Origin: Pseudomonas khorasanensis
Lineage (GTDB): Bacteria > Pseudomonadota > Gammaproteobacteria > Pseudomonadales > Pseudomonadaceae
Length of the DNA: 64,000 bases
Reading direction: 5' to 3'
Assembly: GCF_014268505.2 (NCBI RefSeq)
Contig: NZ_JABWQP020000002.1
Coordinates: forward strand, 620,001-684,000
Position numbers and translations under genes: made by a program. Of this stretch, positions 1 through 8,387 are shown piece by piece; within the stretch, counting starts at the first letter, position 1, and each line of letters opens with the position of its first letter. Under the pieces are notes generated by a model. That model saw only the letters and a program-made list of their open reading frames with translations, was not told the origin of the DNA and did not search any database.

Positions 1-1415
1 GGTTGTTCTTCTTCGTGGTTGGTACCGGAGATGAATACCGAGCTGAGTTTGTCGAAGCTGAGCTTGCCGTCAGGTTTCGGGTAGTCGATTTTCTTGCAGT
101 CGGCGGCGAGCTTGAGGCAGGCGTAATCCGGCTTGGTGTCGCGCAGGGTGAACGGCAGTTTGCCGCCGAAGATGTTCTGGTCCAGCCAGTTGAAACCACC
201 GCCGATGATCGCGCCGTACTTGTGAATTGCCGCGCCGAAGTTGCGGCTGGTGAACAGCTCGTCGTGCAGCCAGCTGCTTTTGAACGCGTCGACGTAGGTG
301 GTCAGTTCGACAGTGCAGTCCTGCTCGGCGAACAGCGCATCCGCCACGGCTTCAGCCGCGAGCATGCCGGACTTCATCGCGGTGTGGCTGCCTTTGATCT
401 TGGCGAAATTCAGAGTGCCCAGGTCACAACCGATCAGCGCGCCGCCCTTGAAGACCATTTTCGGCAGCGAGTTCAAGCCGCCCTTGGCAATGGCGCGGGC
501 GCCGTAGCTGATGCGCTTGCCGCCTTCCAGATACTGAGCCAGCACCGGGTGATGCTTGAGGCGCTGGAATTCGTCGAACGGCGACAGGTAAGTATTGCTG
601 TAGGACAGGTCAACGATCAGACCGACTACTACCTGGTTGTTTTCCAGGTGATAAAGGAACGAGCCGCCGGTGTTTTCGGTGCCCATGATGTCCAGCGGCC
701 AACCGGCGGTGTGCACCACCAGGCCTGGCTGGTGTTTGGCCGGGTCGATTTCCCAGATTTCCTTCAGGCCGATGCCGTAGTGCTGGGTATCGGCTTCGCT
801 GTCGAGGTTGTAGCGCTTGATCAGTTGCTTGCCGATGTGGCCACGGCAGCCTTCGGCGAACAGCGTGTACTTGCCACGCAGTTCCATGCCAGGCGTGTAC
901 AGGCCGTCTTTCGGGTTGCCTTCGCGGTCGACGCCCAGATCACCGGTGATGATCCCGCGCACAACGCCGTTTTCGTCGATCAACGCTTCCTGAGCGGCGA
1001 AGCCGGGGTAGATTTCAACGCCCAGGTTTTCGGCCTGCTGGGCCAGCCAGCGGCACAGGTTGCCGAGGGAAATAATGTAGTTGCCTTCGTTGTGCATGGT
1101 CTTGGGCACAAAGAAGTCAGGAATTTTCTGCGCGCTATCGGCGTTTTTCAGCACGAAAATGTCATCGCGCGTGACCGGAGTGTTCAGCGGGGCGCCGAGT
1201 TCTTTCCAGTCCGGGAACAGTTCGTTCAGTGCGCGGGGTTCGAACACCGCACCGGAGAGGATGTGTGCGCCGACTTCGGAGCCTTTTTCGACCACGCAGA
1301 CGCTGATTTCCTTACCGGCGTCAGCGGCCTTCTGCTTCAAGCGGCAGGCGGCGGACAGACCAGCGGGGCCGGCACCGACGATGACGACGTCGAATTCCAT
1401 GTATTCGCGTTCCAC
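1..1415 (-). CDS. Electron transfer flavoprotein-ubiquinone oxidoreductase (3' end outside window)
   Basis: Inner-membrane flavoprotein that takes electrons from reduced ETF, fed by acyl-CoA and other dehydrogenases, and passes them to ubiquinone. The reading frame stays open through base 1, so about 471 residues are visible. The family is usually about 550 residues, so roughly 80 C-terminal residues, including the 4Fe-4S cysteines, lie outside. The N-terminus has the FAD dinucleotide-binding fold (VVIVGAGPAGL). GTG at 1415 is chosen because AGGAG sits just upstream; an in-frame ATG lies five codons in. The gene is divergent from etfBA, which encode its electron donor, and a perfect -10 and PsrA-type box lie upstream. 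The identity is seen from the translation; coregulation is inferred. Confidence 0.93.
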   Translation of the reverse strand, partial: MEREYMEFDVVIVGAGPAGLSAACRLKQKAADAGKEISVCVVEKGSEVGAHILSGAVFEPRALNELFPDWKELGAPLNTPVTRDDIFVLKNADSAQKIPDFFVPKTMHNEGNYIISLGNLCRWLAQQAENLGVEIYPGFAAQEALIDENGVVRGIITGDLGVDREGNPKDGLYTPGMELRGKYTLFAEGCRGHIGKQLIKRYNLDSEADTQHYGIGLKEIWEIDPAKHQPGLVVHTAGWPLDIMGTENTGGSFLYHLENNQVVVGLIVDLSYSNTYLSPFDEFQRLKHHPVLAQYLEGGKRISYGARAIAKGGLNSLPKMVFKGGALIGCDLGTLNFAKIKGSHTAMKSGMLAAEAVADALFAEQDCTVELTTYVDAFKSSWLHDELFTSRNFGAAIHKYGAIIGGGFNWLDQNIFGGKLPFTLRDTKPDYACLKLAADCKKIDYPKPDGKLSFDKLSSVFISGTNHEEEQ

Positions 1416-1543
1416 AGGCTATCTCCTACTCAAGGCTCAACAGTTTTTTTTCTAATTTGGAGGTTTGATGTCGCATCCGTATTGCCTTTACGTTAACGTC
1501 AAAGGGAATATTGGCGAAATCCACCTTTCTCTCTAGGCGGCGC

Positions 1544-1572
1544 ATTATATCTACACCACTCTCAGCGTCCAA
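1544..1572 (-). promoter_or_regulatory. Sigma70 promoter of the ETF-QO gene
   Basis: On the minus strand TTGGAC (1567-1572) and a perfect TATAAT (1544-1549) are separated by exactly 17 bp. Transcription would start near 1537, giving an ETF-QO leader of about 120 nt. The -35 hexamer ends 2 bp from the PsrA-like palindrome at 1575-1588. Seen directly; use as a promoter is inferred. Confidence 0.7.
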
Positions 1573-1574
1573 TA

Positions 1575-1588
1575 CAAACGTTTGTTTG
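1575..1588. promoter_or_regulatory. PsrA-type operator between divergent etf genes
   Basis: CAAAC-N4-GTTTG, which fits the described PsrA consensus (G/C)AAAC-N2-4-GTTT(G/C). PsrA is a TetR-family, long-chain-fatty-acid-responsive repressor/activator of Pseudomonas. The box touches the -35 of the leftward promoter and overlaps the rightward candidate -35, so one site could control both transcripts. I recall PsrA being reported at etf promoters in P. aeruginosa, which agrees with the placement here. Confidence 0.65.
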
Positions 1589-1610
1589 AATCGCCTCCAG
1601 CCCTCATAAA
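1582..1610 (+). promoter_or_regulatory. Candidate etfBA promoter
   Basis: TTGTTT (1582-1587), 17 bp, CATAAA (1605-1610). A weak but correctly spaced sigma70 promoter whose -35 lies inside the PsrA-like box. It would give etfBA a leader of about 350 nt that contains the inverted-repeat element at 1718-1895. No better promoter was seen nearer etfB. Confidence 0.4.
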
Positions 1611-1717
1611 TCAAAGAAGCGCGGCTTATGACAGGGCATTTTGGCGTATTGACCAGAATGGGCGTTCCGGTCAAGATACGGGCGGTTTTGCGCTCGCCGT
1701 AGGCAGACTGGCGGTTT

Positions 1718-1895
1718 CAAGAGCACCTCTAAAGACAGGGCGAAAGCAGAAGACGGTGATGCGCAGCGCAGGTCAGGCGCGCAGTTTACGCAGCGTGAAA
1801 ATGGATGACCCGGCAGTCACCACTGACGAACGGTCACCATACTCCGCAACGTGGATCACCTCATATTCAGGCCGGCGTTTTTAGAGGTGCCCTTG
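1718..1895. repeat. 178-bp MITE-like element with 16-bp terminal inverted repeats
   Basis: CAAGAGCACCTCTAAA at 1718-1733 and its inverted copy TTTAGAGGTGCCCTTG at 1880-1895 match at 15 of 16 positions and enclose a 178-bp non-coding segment. No transposase is encoded and no clear target duplication is visible. The size equals that of the R178 repeat family named in P. fluorescens SBW25; whether it is the same family cannot be judged without alignment. The 551-bp gap 1416-1966 otherwise holds only the etf promoters and operator. Confidence 0.55.
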
Positions 1896-1966
1896 TCGCC
1901 CGATGAGCATCAACCGCCAGGTTCGCCTAGGCGACTTTCTTTTCACCGGAGAGTAACGAGGAATCC

Positions 1967-2716
1967 ATGAAGGTTCTTGTAGCTGTCAAACGCGTTGTGG
2001 ATTACAACGTCAAGGTCCGCGTCAAGGCGGACAATTCCGGCGTCGACCTCGCCAACGTCAAGATGTCGATGAACCCATTCTGCGAAATCGCCGTGGAAGA
2101 AGCCGTACGCCTGAAAGAGAAGGGTGTTGCGACTGAAATCGTCGTCGTCTCCATCGGCCCGTCCACCGCTCAGGAACAGCTGCGTACTGCACTGGCTCTG
2201 GGTGCCGATCGTGCCATCCTCGTCGAATCCGCTGAAGACCTGACTTCGCTCGCCGTGGCCAAGCTGCTCAAGGCTGTGGTCGACAAGGAGCAGCCTCAAC
2301 TGGTGATCCTGGGCAAACAGGCCATCGACAGCGACAACAACCAGACCGGCCAGATGCTCGCTGCACTGAGCGGCTACGGTCAGGGCACGTTCGCATCGAA
2401 AGTCGAAGTCTCCGGCGACACTGTTGCGGTAACCCGCGAAATCGACGGCGGCGCGCAGACCGTTTCGCTGAAACTGCCAGCCATCGTCACCACCGACCTG
2501 CGTTTGAACGAGCCGCGCTACGCGTCCCTGCCAAACATCATGAAAGCCAAGAAGAAGCCTCTCGAGACGCTGACTCCGGACGCTTTGGGCGTTTCCACCG
2601 CCTCCACCAACAATACCCTGAAAGTCGAAGCGCCGGCTGCACGCAGCGCGGGCATCAAGGTCAAGTCCGTGGCTGAACTGGTCGAGAAACTGAAAAACGA
2701 AGCGAAGGTAATCTGA
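1967..2716 (+). CDS. etfB: Electron transfer flavoprotein subunit beta
   Basis: Small subunit of the cytoplasmic ETF heterodimer, which binds AMP and helps hold the FAD used to collect electrons from acyl-CoA and amino-acid dehydrogenases. The 249 residues match the family length and begin [17 protein letters not shown] as bacterial EtfB does. The recognition-loop region (residues ~190-200, [13 protein letters not shown]) that docks partner dehydrogenases is present. GAGG lies eight bases before the ATG. etfA follows two bases later, so the pair is one transcription unit, divergent from ETF-QO. PsrA control is inferred from the upstream box. Confidence 0.96.
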   Translation: MKVLVAVKRVVDYNVKVRVKADNSGVDLANVKMSMNPFCEIAVEEAVRLKEKGVATEIVVVSIGPSTAQEQLRTALALGADRAILVESAEDLTSLAVAKLLKAVVDKEQPQLVILGKQAIDSDNNQTGQMLAALSGYGQGTFASKVEVSGDTVAVTREIDGGAQTVSLKLPAIVTTDLRLNEPRYASLPNIMKAKKKPLETLTPDALGVSTASTNNTLKVEAPAARSAGIKVKSVAELVEKLKNEAKVI

Positions 2717-2718
2717 CC

Positions 2719-3648
2719 ATGACTATCCTGGTACTCGCTGAACACGACAACAAAGTGCTGGCCCCGGCCACGCTGAACACCGTGGCCGCTGCTGCCAAAA
2801 TCGGTGGCGACATCCACGTTCTCGTGGCTGGTCAAGGCGCAGGCCCGGTGGCCGAAGCCGCCGCAAAGATCGCTGGTGTGAGCAAAGTCCTCAACGCTGA
2901 CAACGCCGCTTACGCGCATCAGCTGCCGGAAAACATTGCGCCGCTGGTTGCAGAGTTGGGCAAGAATTACAGCCACATTCTGGCCGCCGCCACTTCCAAC
3001 GGCAAAAACATCCTGCCGCGCGTTGCTGCTGCGCTGGACGTAGACCAGATCTCCGAGATCATCTCGGTCGAAAGCGCTGATACCTTCAAGCGTCCGATCT
3101 ACGCCGGTAACGCCATTGCTACCGTGCAATCGACCGCTGCGATCAAAGTTATCACCGTGCGTGCCACCGGTTTCGACCCGGTTGCCGCGGAAGGTGGTTC
3201 GGCTGCCGTTGAAGCTGTTGGCGCTGCCCACGATGCGGGCACATCGAGCTTCGTCAGCGAAGAGCTGGCCAAGTCCGATCGTCCTGAGCTGACCGCTGCC
3301 AAAATCGTCGTTTCCGGCGGTCGCGGCATGCAGAACGGTGACAACTTCAAACACCTGTACGCGCTGGCCGACAAGCTGGGCGCTGCCGTTGGTGCTTCGC
3401 GCGCGGCGGTCGACGCAGGTTTTGTACCGAACGACATGCAGGTCGGCCAGACCGGCAAGATCGTTGCGCCGCAGCTGTACATCGCCGTCGGTATTTCTGG
3501 CGCGATCCAGCACCTGGCCGGTATGAAAGACTCCAAAGTGATCGTTGCGATCAACAAGGACGAAGAAGCGCCGATCTTCCAGGTGGCCGACTACGGCCTC
3601 GTGGCAGACCTGTTCGAAGCCGTTCCCGAGCTGGAGAAGCTGGTCTAA
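2719..3648 (+). CDS. etfA: Electron transfer flavoprotein subunit alpha
   Basis: Large ETF subunit carrying the redox FAD; it passes electrons from beta-oxidation and other dehydrogenases to ETF-QO. The protein has 309 residues, the normal length. The C-terminal FAD domain is clear: [12 protein letters not shown] near residue 197, the VGQTGKIV and [10 protein letters not shown] segments, and the family ending [17 protein letters not shown]. It starts two bases after etfB and is followed within 25 bases by a strong intrinsic terminator, so the etfBA unit ends here. Confidence 0.96.
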   Translation: MTILVLAEHDNKVLAPATLNTVAAAAKIGGDIHVLVAGQGAGPVAEAAAKIAGVSKVLNADNAAYAHQLPENIAPLVAELGKNYSHILAAATSNGKNILPRVAAALDVDQISEIISVESADTFKRPIYAGNAIATVQSTAAIKVITVRATGFDPVAAEGGSAAVEAVGAAHDAGTSSFVSEELAKSDRPELTAAKIVVSGGRGMQNGDNFKHLYALADKLGAAVGASRAAVDAGFVPNDMQVGQTGKIVAPQLYIAVGISGAIQHLAGMKDSKVIVAINKDEEAPIFQVADYGLVADLFEAVPELEKLV

Positions 3649-3670
3649 TCCGGCTGCTTCACTTATAAAG

Positions 3671-3698
3671 AGCCCGACCTTTTGGTCGGGTTTTTTTT
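3671..3698 (+). terminator. Intrinsic terminator after etfA
   Basis: Perfect 7-bp stem CCCGACC / GGTCGGG with a TTTT loop, followed by eight T residues. It ends the etfBA transcript just before the next gene. Confidence 0.92.
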
Positions 3699-3727
3699 GT
3701 CTCGGATTTGATTGGGAGCGTTTTGCC

Positions 3728-4549
3728 ATGGATCTGCCTAGCAGGTTGTTACTGGGATTGGCCCTGTTGCCGGGCCTGTCGATGGCGGCGGGCAAGTGCG
3801 AGCGCCTAGTCGTCACCGGCAGCCCGGATGCGCCGCCGTACCTCTGGCAGGATCCGCAAAATCCCACACGGTTGATTGGCGCCAGTGCCGACCTGTTGCA
3901 ACAGGTGGCCAAGGATCTGGGCCTCAAAATCGACCTGCTGTATGCCGGCAAACGCGCGCAGGCGCTCGACGAGGTGCGCAGCGGCCGCATGGACATGCTG
4001 GCCGACGCGCCGCTGACGGTCACGGAGCTGGAATCATTCGATTATATTCACCCACCACTGCTCGAAAACGATTACCTGGTGTGGACGCGCAAGGGATCGA
4101 CGCTGGTTTACAGCGAAGCCGCAGACTTGCATGGCCACACGGGCGCGGTGTCGGAAAAGTCGCGGATGACCCAGGCATTCGGCACTTTCGCCGAACAGAA
4201 TCTGACCCTGACACGTACAGCCAACCTCACCCAGGCCTTGCAGAAATTGCTCCTGGGCGAAGTGGAATATGTACTCGCCGCACGCTATTCGGGGCTCGCC
4301 GCCGCCCAGGCGCTGGGGATGACTAACGATCTGCTGGCGTTCGAGCAACCCCTCGACCGACCGGGCCTGTTCCTCGCGGTTTCCCATAACTCGGCCTGCA
4401 ACGATCCGTGGTTGCGCGGACAGCTGGCCAAAAAGATGACAGAATTGCCCGCGTCCGGACTGACGGAAGCCGCGCTGCAACGCAACATAGAGCGCTGGAA
4501 GGCGCAGCAGCAACAGCCATCACAACCTGTCAGTGCCCCAAAACAGTAG
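3728..4549 (+). CDS. Periplasmic solute-binding protein, family 3-like
   Basis: The 273-residue precursor has a signal peptide at about residues 1-21 (LLLGLALLPGLSMAA) and a type II binding-protein fold like polar amino-acid receptors: an early VTGSPDAPPYLW strand, then a lobe with MDMLADAPLTVT. ATG 3728 is chosen because GGGAG precedes it and the signal peptide begins there; the frame is open farther upstream but overlaps the etfA terminator. No ABC permease or ATPase is adjacent, so it may serve a distant transporter or act as a sensor. Two lipoprotein genes follow 9 bp downstream and are probably cotranscribed. The ligand cannot be predicted. Confidence 0.8.
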   Translation: MDLPSRLLLGLALLPGLSMAAGKCERLVVTGSPDAPPYLWQDPQNPTRLIGASADLLQQVAKDLGLKIDLLYAGKRAQALDEVRSGRMDMLADAPLTVTELESFDYIHPPLLENDYLVWTRKGSTLVYSEAADLHGHTGAVSEKSRMTQAFGTFAEQNLTLTRTANLTQALQKLLLGEVEYVLAARYSGLAAAQALGMTNDLLAFEQPLDRPGLFLAVSHNSACNDPWLRGQLAKKMTELPASGLTEAALQRNIERWKAQQQQPSQPVSAPKQ

Positions 4550-4558
4550 GGATTCTTA

Positions 4559-4921
4559 GTGAGTATTCGACCTCTTTTCGCGGCTGTGGCCGTTCTGGCC
4601 CTGGCCGGTTGCGCAACCGATCCGGCACCCACCGAACAAATGCGGTTGACCGAGCAGGCCATCGTTCAGGCCAAGGCAGTCGGCGCTACCGCTGACGAAG
4701 TGCCGGAGATTAAACTGGCCGAGACCAAATACAACCGCGCCAAAGGCAACATGGCTGACGAGTCCTACCGCAACGCGCGCATGCGTTCCGAGCAGGCCGA
4801 ACTGGACGCGCGTCTGGCGGAAGCCAAAGTGCTGACGCAAAAAAGTCAGGAGCAGTTGGATGTGCTCAATACCCGCATCGTCCGTCTGCGCAAGCAGTTG
4901 CAACTGGGGGATGCCCAATGA
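4559..4921 (+). CDS. DUF4398-type lipoprotein
   Basis: The 120-residue protein starts at GTG. It has a lipoprotein signal with lipobox LAGC (Cys18) followed by an Ala/Glu/Lys/Arg-rich helical stretch likely to form a coiled coil (about residues 35-115). Outer-membrane sorting is expected because Asp is not at position +2 of the mature protein (the sequence is Cys-Ala-Thr). Its stop overlaps the next start (ATGA), implying translational coupling to the OmpA-like lipoprotein, which carries the same helical type of N-terminal half. Function unknown; a peptidoglycan or envelope scaffold role is inferred from the partner. Confidence 0.8.
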   Translation: MSIRPLFAAVAVLALAGCATDPAPTEQMRLTEQAIVQAKAVGATADEVPEIKLAETKYNRAKGNMADESYRNARMRSEQAELDARLAEAKVLTQKSQEQLDVLNTRIVRLRKQLQLGDAQ

Positions 4922-5730
4922 GCCTCAAATCGAACGTTCTTGGCGCCTTGCTCCTGGCCGGCTGCGCGAGCCTTTACGGCTGCGCCGGCCAGCACAGCGA
5001 GGCGGCATTGCAGCAGGCCGGTGCTGACTTCCAGAAGGTTAAGGAAGACTCCAACGTGTTGCGCATCGCGCCGAAAGACGTCATCCGCGCCGGCGAATCC
5101 CTGGCCCGGGCCGATCGTCTGTCCACCTATTGGGGCAGCGGTTCCGATGTTGTGCATTACGCCTACCTGAGCCAGCGCTACAGCGAGATCGCCCGTGAGC
5201 ATACCAACCAGGTGCTCAATGAGGAGCGCGCGGCCAAGCTCGAACTGGAGCGCCAGCGTCTGCAATTGGCCCTGCGTGAATCGAAACTGCTCAGCGTGCA
5301 GCAGCAAGGCAAGTGGCTGGAAGAACAGATCGTTGCGCTGGCGACCACACAAACCGACCGGGGTCTGGTGATGACCCTCGGTGATGTGCTGTTCGACACC
5401 GGTGAAGCTGAGCTGAAGAACTCGGCCAACCGTGTCGTGCTGAAGATCGTACAGTTCCTGCAGTTGAACCCCAAACGTGTGGTGCGCATTGAGGGTTACA
5501 CCGACAGCACGGGTGGCAAACAGGAAAACCTCAAACTGTCCCGCGACCGCGCTCAATCGGTGGCTGACGTGTTGGTTGACCTGGGCATCGATGAAAAACG
5601 TATTCAGGTCGAAGGTTACGGTGACCAGTTTCCGGTCGACGCCAACGCCTCCGAGCGTGGAAGGGCGCAGAACCGCCGCGTTGAAATTGTCTTCTCTGAC
5701 GAAAAAGGCCAGCTCGGCGCCGCCCGCTGA
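4918..5730 (+). CDS. OmpA-family peptidoglycan-binding lipoprotein
   Basis: The 270-residue protein has a lipobox LAGC (Cys16; a second Cys at 22), an N-terminal helical DUF4398-like region (residues ~25-140) and a C-terminal OmpA/MotB domain (about 150-262) with the hallmarks LFDTGEAEL, IEGYTDSTG, LSRDRAQSV and QNRRVEIVF. OmpA domains bind the meso-diaminopimelate of peptidoglycan, so the protein probably tethers the outer membrane to the wall. The start overlaps the previous gene by four bases. An intrinsic terminator follows. Confidence 0.88.
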   Translation: MSLKSNVLGALLLAGCASLYGCAGQHSEAALQQAGADFQKVKEDSNVLRIAPKDVIRAGESLARADRLSTYWGSGSDVVHYAYLSQRYSEIAREHTNQVLNEERAAKLELERQRLQLALRESKLLSVQQQGKWLEEQIVALATTQTDRGLVMTLGDVLFDTGEAELKNSANRVVLKIVQFLQLNPKRVVRIEGYTDSTGGKQENLKLSRDRAQSVADVLVDLGIDEKRIQVEGYGDQFPVDANASERGRAQNRRVEIVFSDEKGQLGAAR

Positions 5731-5745
5731 GGGTTGCGTCTCTGG

Positions 5746-5781
5746 AAAGCCCGGACTGTCAATGCAGTGCCGGGCTTTTTT
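5746..5781 (+). terminator. Intrinsic terminator after the OmpA-like gene
   Basis: AAAGCCCGG and CCGGGCTTTTTT form a stem that continues into ACTG/CAGT with one bulge, ending in a T run. It closes the three-gene unit 3728-5730. Confidence 0.85.
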
Positions 5782-5851
5782 CGGTTTGTCGAATAGCGCT
5801 CAAATCGTACAGATGGGGCTGACACTGCACTGTATGGTCGAGTAATGTGGC

Positions 5852-5885
5852 AACTGTCCCAGTACACTTCTAAACTGTTCCGGTA
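5852..5885 (+). promoter_or_regulatory. Direct repeats, likely MocR autoregulatory site
   Basis: Two 13-bp direct repeats, AACTGTCCCAGTA (5852-5864) and AACTGTTCCGGTA (5873-5885), share 11 of 13 bases and start 21 bp apart, i.e. two helical turns. They end 46 bp before the MocR gene. MocR-type regulators (PdxR, TauR, GabR) bind paired direct repeats near their own promoters. Confidence 0.6.
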
Positions 5886-5931
5886 TTGTTTCACACAAGA
5901 ATAAAACGCCCGTGAAATCGAGTGCTGCGTC

Positions 5932-7371
5932 ATGACCAATCTCTTGCTCTACCAACGCATTGCCCAACAGTTGGCCGAAGATATCCGCCGAGGTGTCTAC
6001 CAACCGGGAGAGCGCGTGCCTTCGGTGCGCAAGATGAGTTCGCAACTCAACGTCAGCCATGCAACGGTGTTGCAGGCTTACGCCAATCTTGAAGATCAGG
6101 GTCTGATCCGCGCTCGTCCGCAGTCTGGTTACTACGTACACCAGACGCCCGCGCTGACGGCCCCGACGCCAGACATCGCTCGGGTCGAGCGGCCGGGGCT
6201 GGTCACTCGCAGCAGCATCATCCAGCAAGTGTTGGTCGAATCCCGGCGTGAAGGAGTGTTCCCGCTGGGCGCCGCTGTGCCGAGCGTCGACTATTTGCCT
6301 GTGCGCGCGCTGCATCAACAATTGGCCAAGGTCACACGGTTCCACAGCCCGCGGGCGTTCAGCTACATGTTCAGCCCAGGTTTCGAACCGTTGCGCCGGC
6401 AGGTCGCGATTCGCATGCGTGACGCCGGCGTGGTGGTCGATCCTTCAGAGGTGGTGATTACCCATGGCTGTGTCGATGCCCTGCAGATGTCATTGCGTGT
6501 GCTGACCCGGCCGGGCGATTTGATCGCTGCCGAATCGCCGACCTATTACGGGCTGCTGCAACTGGCTGATCTGCTCGGCCTCAAAGTCATCGAAATTCCT
6601 AGCGATCCCGCCACCGGGATGAGTCTGGAAGCCTTGCAACTGGCAGCCAACCAATGGTCGATCAAGGCATTGGTGCTGACCACACGTCTGAGCAATCCCC
6701 TGGGCGGCACTATGCCGGAAGAGCGGCAAAAACAACTGCTGCGCCTGGCCTCGGATTTCGACATTCAGATTGTCGAAGACGATATTTACGGCGAGCTGAT
6801 GTTCGAGCAGGGCCGCACCAAAGCGCTGAAAGCGTACGATCGGCTGGATCGGGTGGTCTATTGCTCAAGTTTCTCCAAGACCTTGTCGCCGGGCGTGCGC
6901 ATCGGCTGGATGATTGCCGGCAAGTATCAGCAGGAAATACAACGCCTGCAGACCTTCAGCACACATTCGGCCTGCAGTGTCACGCAGATGGCGATTGCCG
7001 CCTATCTGGAAAACGGCGGTTATGACCGGCATTTACGGTACATCCGCCAGGAATACCGGAAAAACCTCAGTGCGTTTCAGTTAGCGGTGCAGCAGCACTT
7101 CCCCGAAGGCACGCAAATGTCCCGGCCCACGGGCGGTTTCATCCTCTGGGTGAGCTTGCCGGGGCGCGTCAACACGCAGGAATTGCACGTACGGGCGTTG
7201 CAGCAAGGCATCAGCATCGCGCCGGGGCTGATCTTCAGTAATACCGAGCAGTTCAACCACTGTATCCGCCTCAACTGCGGGACTCCGTGGAACCGCGAAG
7301 CGGAAAGGGCGTTGATGACCCTGGGTCTGTTGGCGACCCAACTGTGCCAGGAAACCGCTGGCGGATTCTGA
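5932..7371 (+). CDS. MocR-type regulator: GntR DNA-binding domain fused to PLP aminotransferase fold
   Basis: Chimeric transcription factor: an N-terminal GntR winged helix-turn-helix (residues ~1-70, with SVRKMSSQLNVSHATVLQAY) joined to a fold-type I aminotransferase domain (~110-465). The PLP-binding lysine is in SSFSKTLSPG (Lys316), and the Asp/Tyr segment VEDDIYGE is present. The 479 residues are normal for the subfamily. Such proteins sense PLP or a PLP-amine adduct and control one or a few nearby genes. No metabolic gene is obviously adjacent, so the target is open; the upstream direct repeats suggest autoregulation. No strong ribosome-binding site precedes ATG 5932. Confidence 0.88.
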   Translation: MTNLLLYQRIAQQLAEDIRRGVYQPGERVPSVRKMSSQLNVSHATVLQAYANLEDQGLIRARPQSGYYVHQTPALTAPTPDIARVERPGLVTRSSIIQQVLVESRREGVFPLGAAVPSVDYLPVRALHQQLAKVTRFHSPRAFSYMFSPGFEPLRRQVAIRMRDAGVVVDPSEVVITHGCVDALQMSLRVLTRPGDLIAAESPTYYGLLQLADLLGLKVIEIPSDPATGMSLEALQLAANQWSIKALVLTTRLSNPLGGTMPEERQKQLLRLASDFDIQIVEDDIYGELMFEQGRTKALKAYDRLDRVVYCSSFSKTLSPGVRIGWMIAGKYQQEIQRLQTFSTHSACSVTQMAIAAYLENGGYDRHLRYIRQEYRKNLSAFQLAVQQHFPEGTQMSRPTGGFILWVSLPGRVNTQELHVRALQQGISIAPGLIFSNTEQFNHCIRLNCGTPWNREAERALMTLGLLATQLCQETAGGF

Positions 7372-7448
7372 GCAGAAGCCGGACACGCTTGTCTTGTGGC
7401 GCTCAACAGGCGAGCATAAGGCCATCTGCCGTTACTGTCGTTGGGGCC

Positions 7449-7928
7449 ATGAAAGCGATTGCTGCTGCCGCGTGTGTATTGTTGGGTTTGCTGACCCTCG
7501 GTCAGGTGCCGGGGGTACTGGCGGCTTCTGCGCAGGATAAACCGGCGGCAACCAGTACGATCAAGAAACCGGCGACCAGCAAGACTGCAGCCCCGGTAAA
7601 GAAAGCCCAGCCCAGGAAAGCCGCCCCGGCGAAAAAGCGTCGCCCGGTTGCTTCCAAATCGAAATCTGCCAGCGAAGTGGCGAAGACCAGGTTGCCGCCG
7701 GCGAAGCTCGATCTCAGCCTGCCCAAAGACATGGTTGAGCAGTTGAAGCCCAAGGGGACGGTGGACTTGCCCAAACGCGAGCCGATACTGCCGCAGATGT
7801 TCGGCGAGAAAGACAGCGGGTTTCAGTTGAACGGCCGGTTGCTCAGCAACGAAATGCAACTACAACTGCGCAACGACCAACGTCGCGACGTTGAAGGTGC
7901 CGCGCTGGATTTCGAATTCAAGCAGTAA
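7449..7928 (+). CDS. Exported lysine/alanine/proline-rich basic protein
   Basis: A 159-residue hypothetical protein with an apparent signal peptide (residues 1-26, ending GVLAAS), a strongly basic Lys/Ala/Pro-rich segment (~30-80, with KKAQPRKAAPAKKRRP) reminiscent of histone-H1-like tails, and a conserved-looking C-terminal part (~85-159). Similar Pseudomonas proteins are sometimes mislabelled translation initiation factor 2 because of the charged low-complexity tract. ATG 7449 gives the signal peptide; an earlier in-frame start would run back into the MocR gene. The basic tract could bind envelope polyanions, but this is only inference. Confidence 0.6.
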   Translation: MKAIAAAACVLLGLLTLGQVPGVLAASAQDKPAATSTIKKPATSKTAAPVKKAQPRKAAPAKKRRPVASKSKSASEVAKTRLPPAKLDLSLPKDMVEQLKPKGTVDLPKREPILPQMFGEKDSGFQLNGRLLSNEMQLQLRNDQRRDVEGAALDFEFKQ

Positions 7929-8092
7929 CCGGAGCCGGTCTGTGACCCTCTGATCAGACGCTTTGTCGGAGACTGGTCAGTCACTTTTACTTATCGCTGA
8001 AAACACGGCCCTGGCAATTTGAAACAGCCGTTTTAGCGGTTACTCTGTTCCGCGTCCCTTTTCACATCGCCCGTTGCGAGGATCTGTTCGTC

Positions 8093-8347
8093 ATGAAATG
8101 CCGTGAAGGCTGTGGCGCTTGCTGCATTGCCCCCTCCATCAGTTCGGCGATTCCCGGCATGCCTGATGGCAAACCCGCCGGCGAACGTTGCGTACAGCTC
8201 TCGGTCGAAAATCTGTGCAGCATCTTCGGCCGCCCGGAACGCCCGGCTGTGTGCTCGGGCTTCGCCGCGGACATTGAAGTCTGTGGCAGCAGTCAGGAAG
8301 AAGCCATCCGGTTGATCGGTTGGTGGGAACAGATGACGGCAGCGTGA
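8093..8347 (+). CDS. YkgJ-family cysteine cluster protein
   Basis: An 84-residue protein with the N-terminal cluster CREGCGACC (Cys3, 7, 10, 11) and further cysteines near 33, 42, 54 and 63, typical of the YkgJ (UPF0153/Fe-S or zinc-binding) family. The spacing suggests a metal site. Function unknown. It begins at ATG 8093, and a START-domain gene follows 40 bp downstream on the same strand, possibly cotranscribed. Confidence 0.85.
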   Translation: MKCREGCGACCIAPSISSAIPGMPDGKPAGERCVQLSVENLCSIFGRPERPAVCSGFAADIEVCGSSQEEAIRLIGWWEQMTAA

Positions 8348-8387
8348 TGTGTCAACGAACGGAACGTCAACAATAAGGAATAACACT

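Noticed and set aside
1426..1674. Small leftward ORF in the etf intergenic region
   Set aside because: It covers the promoters and operator, has no ribosome-binding site, and codes for nothing recognisable.
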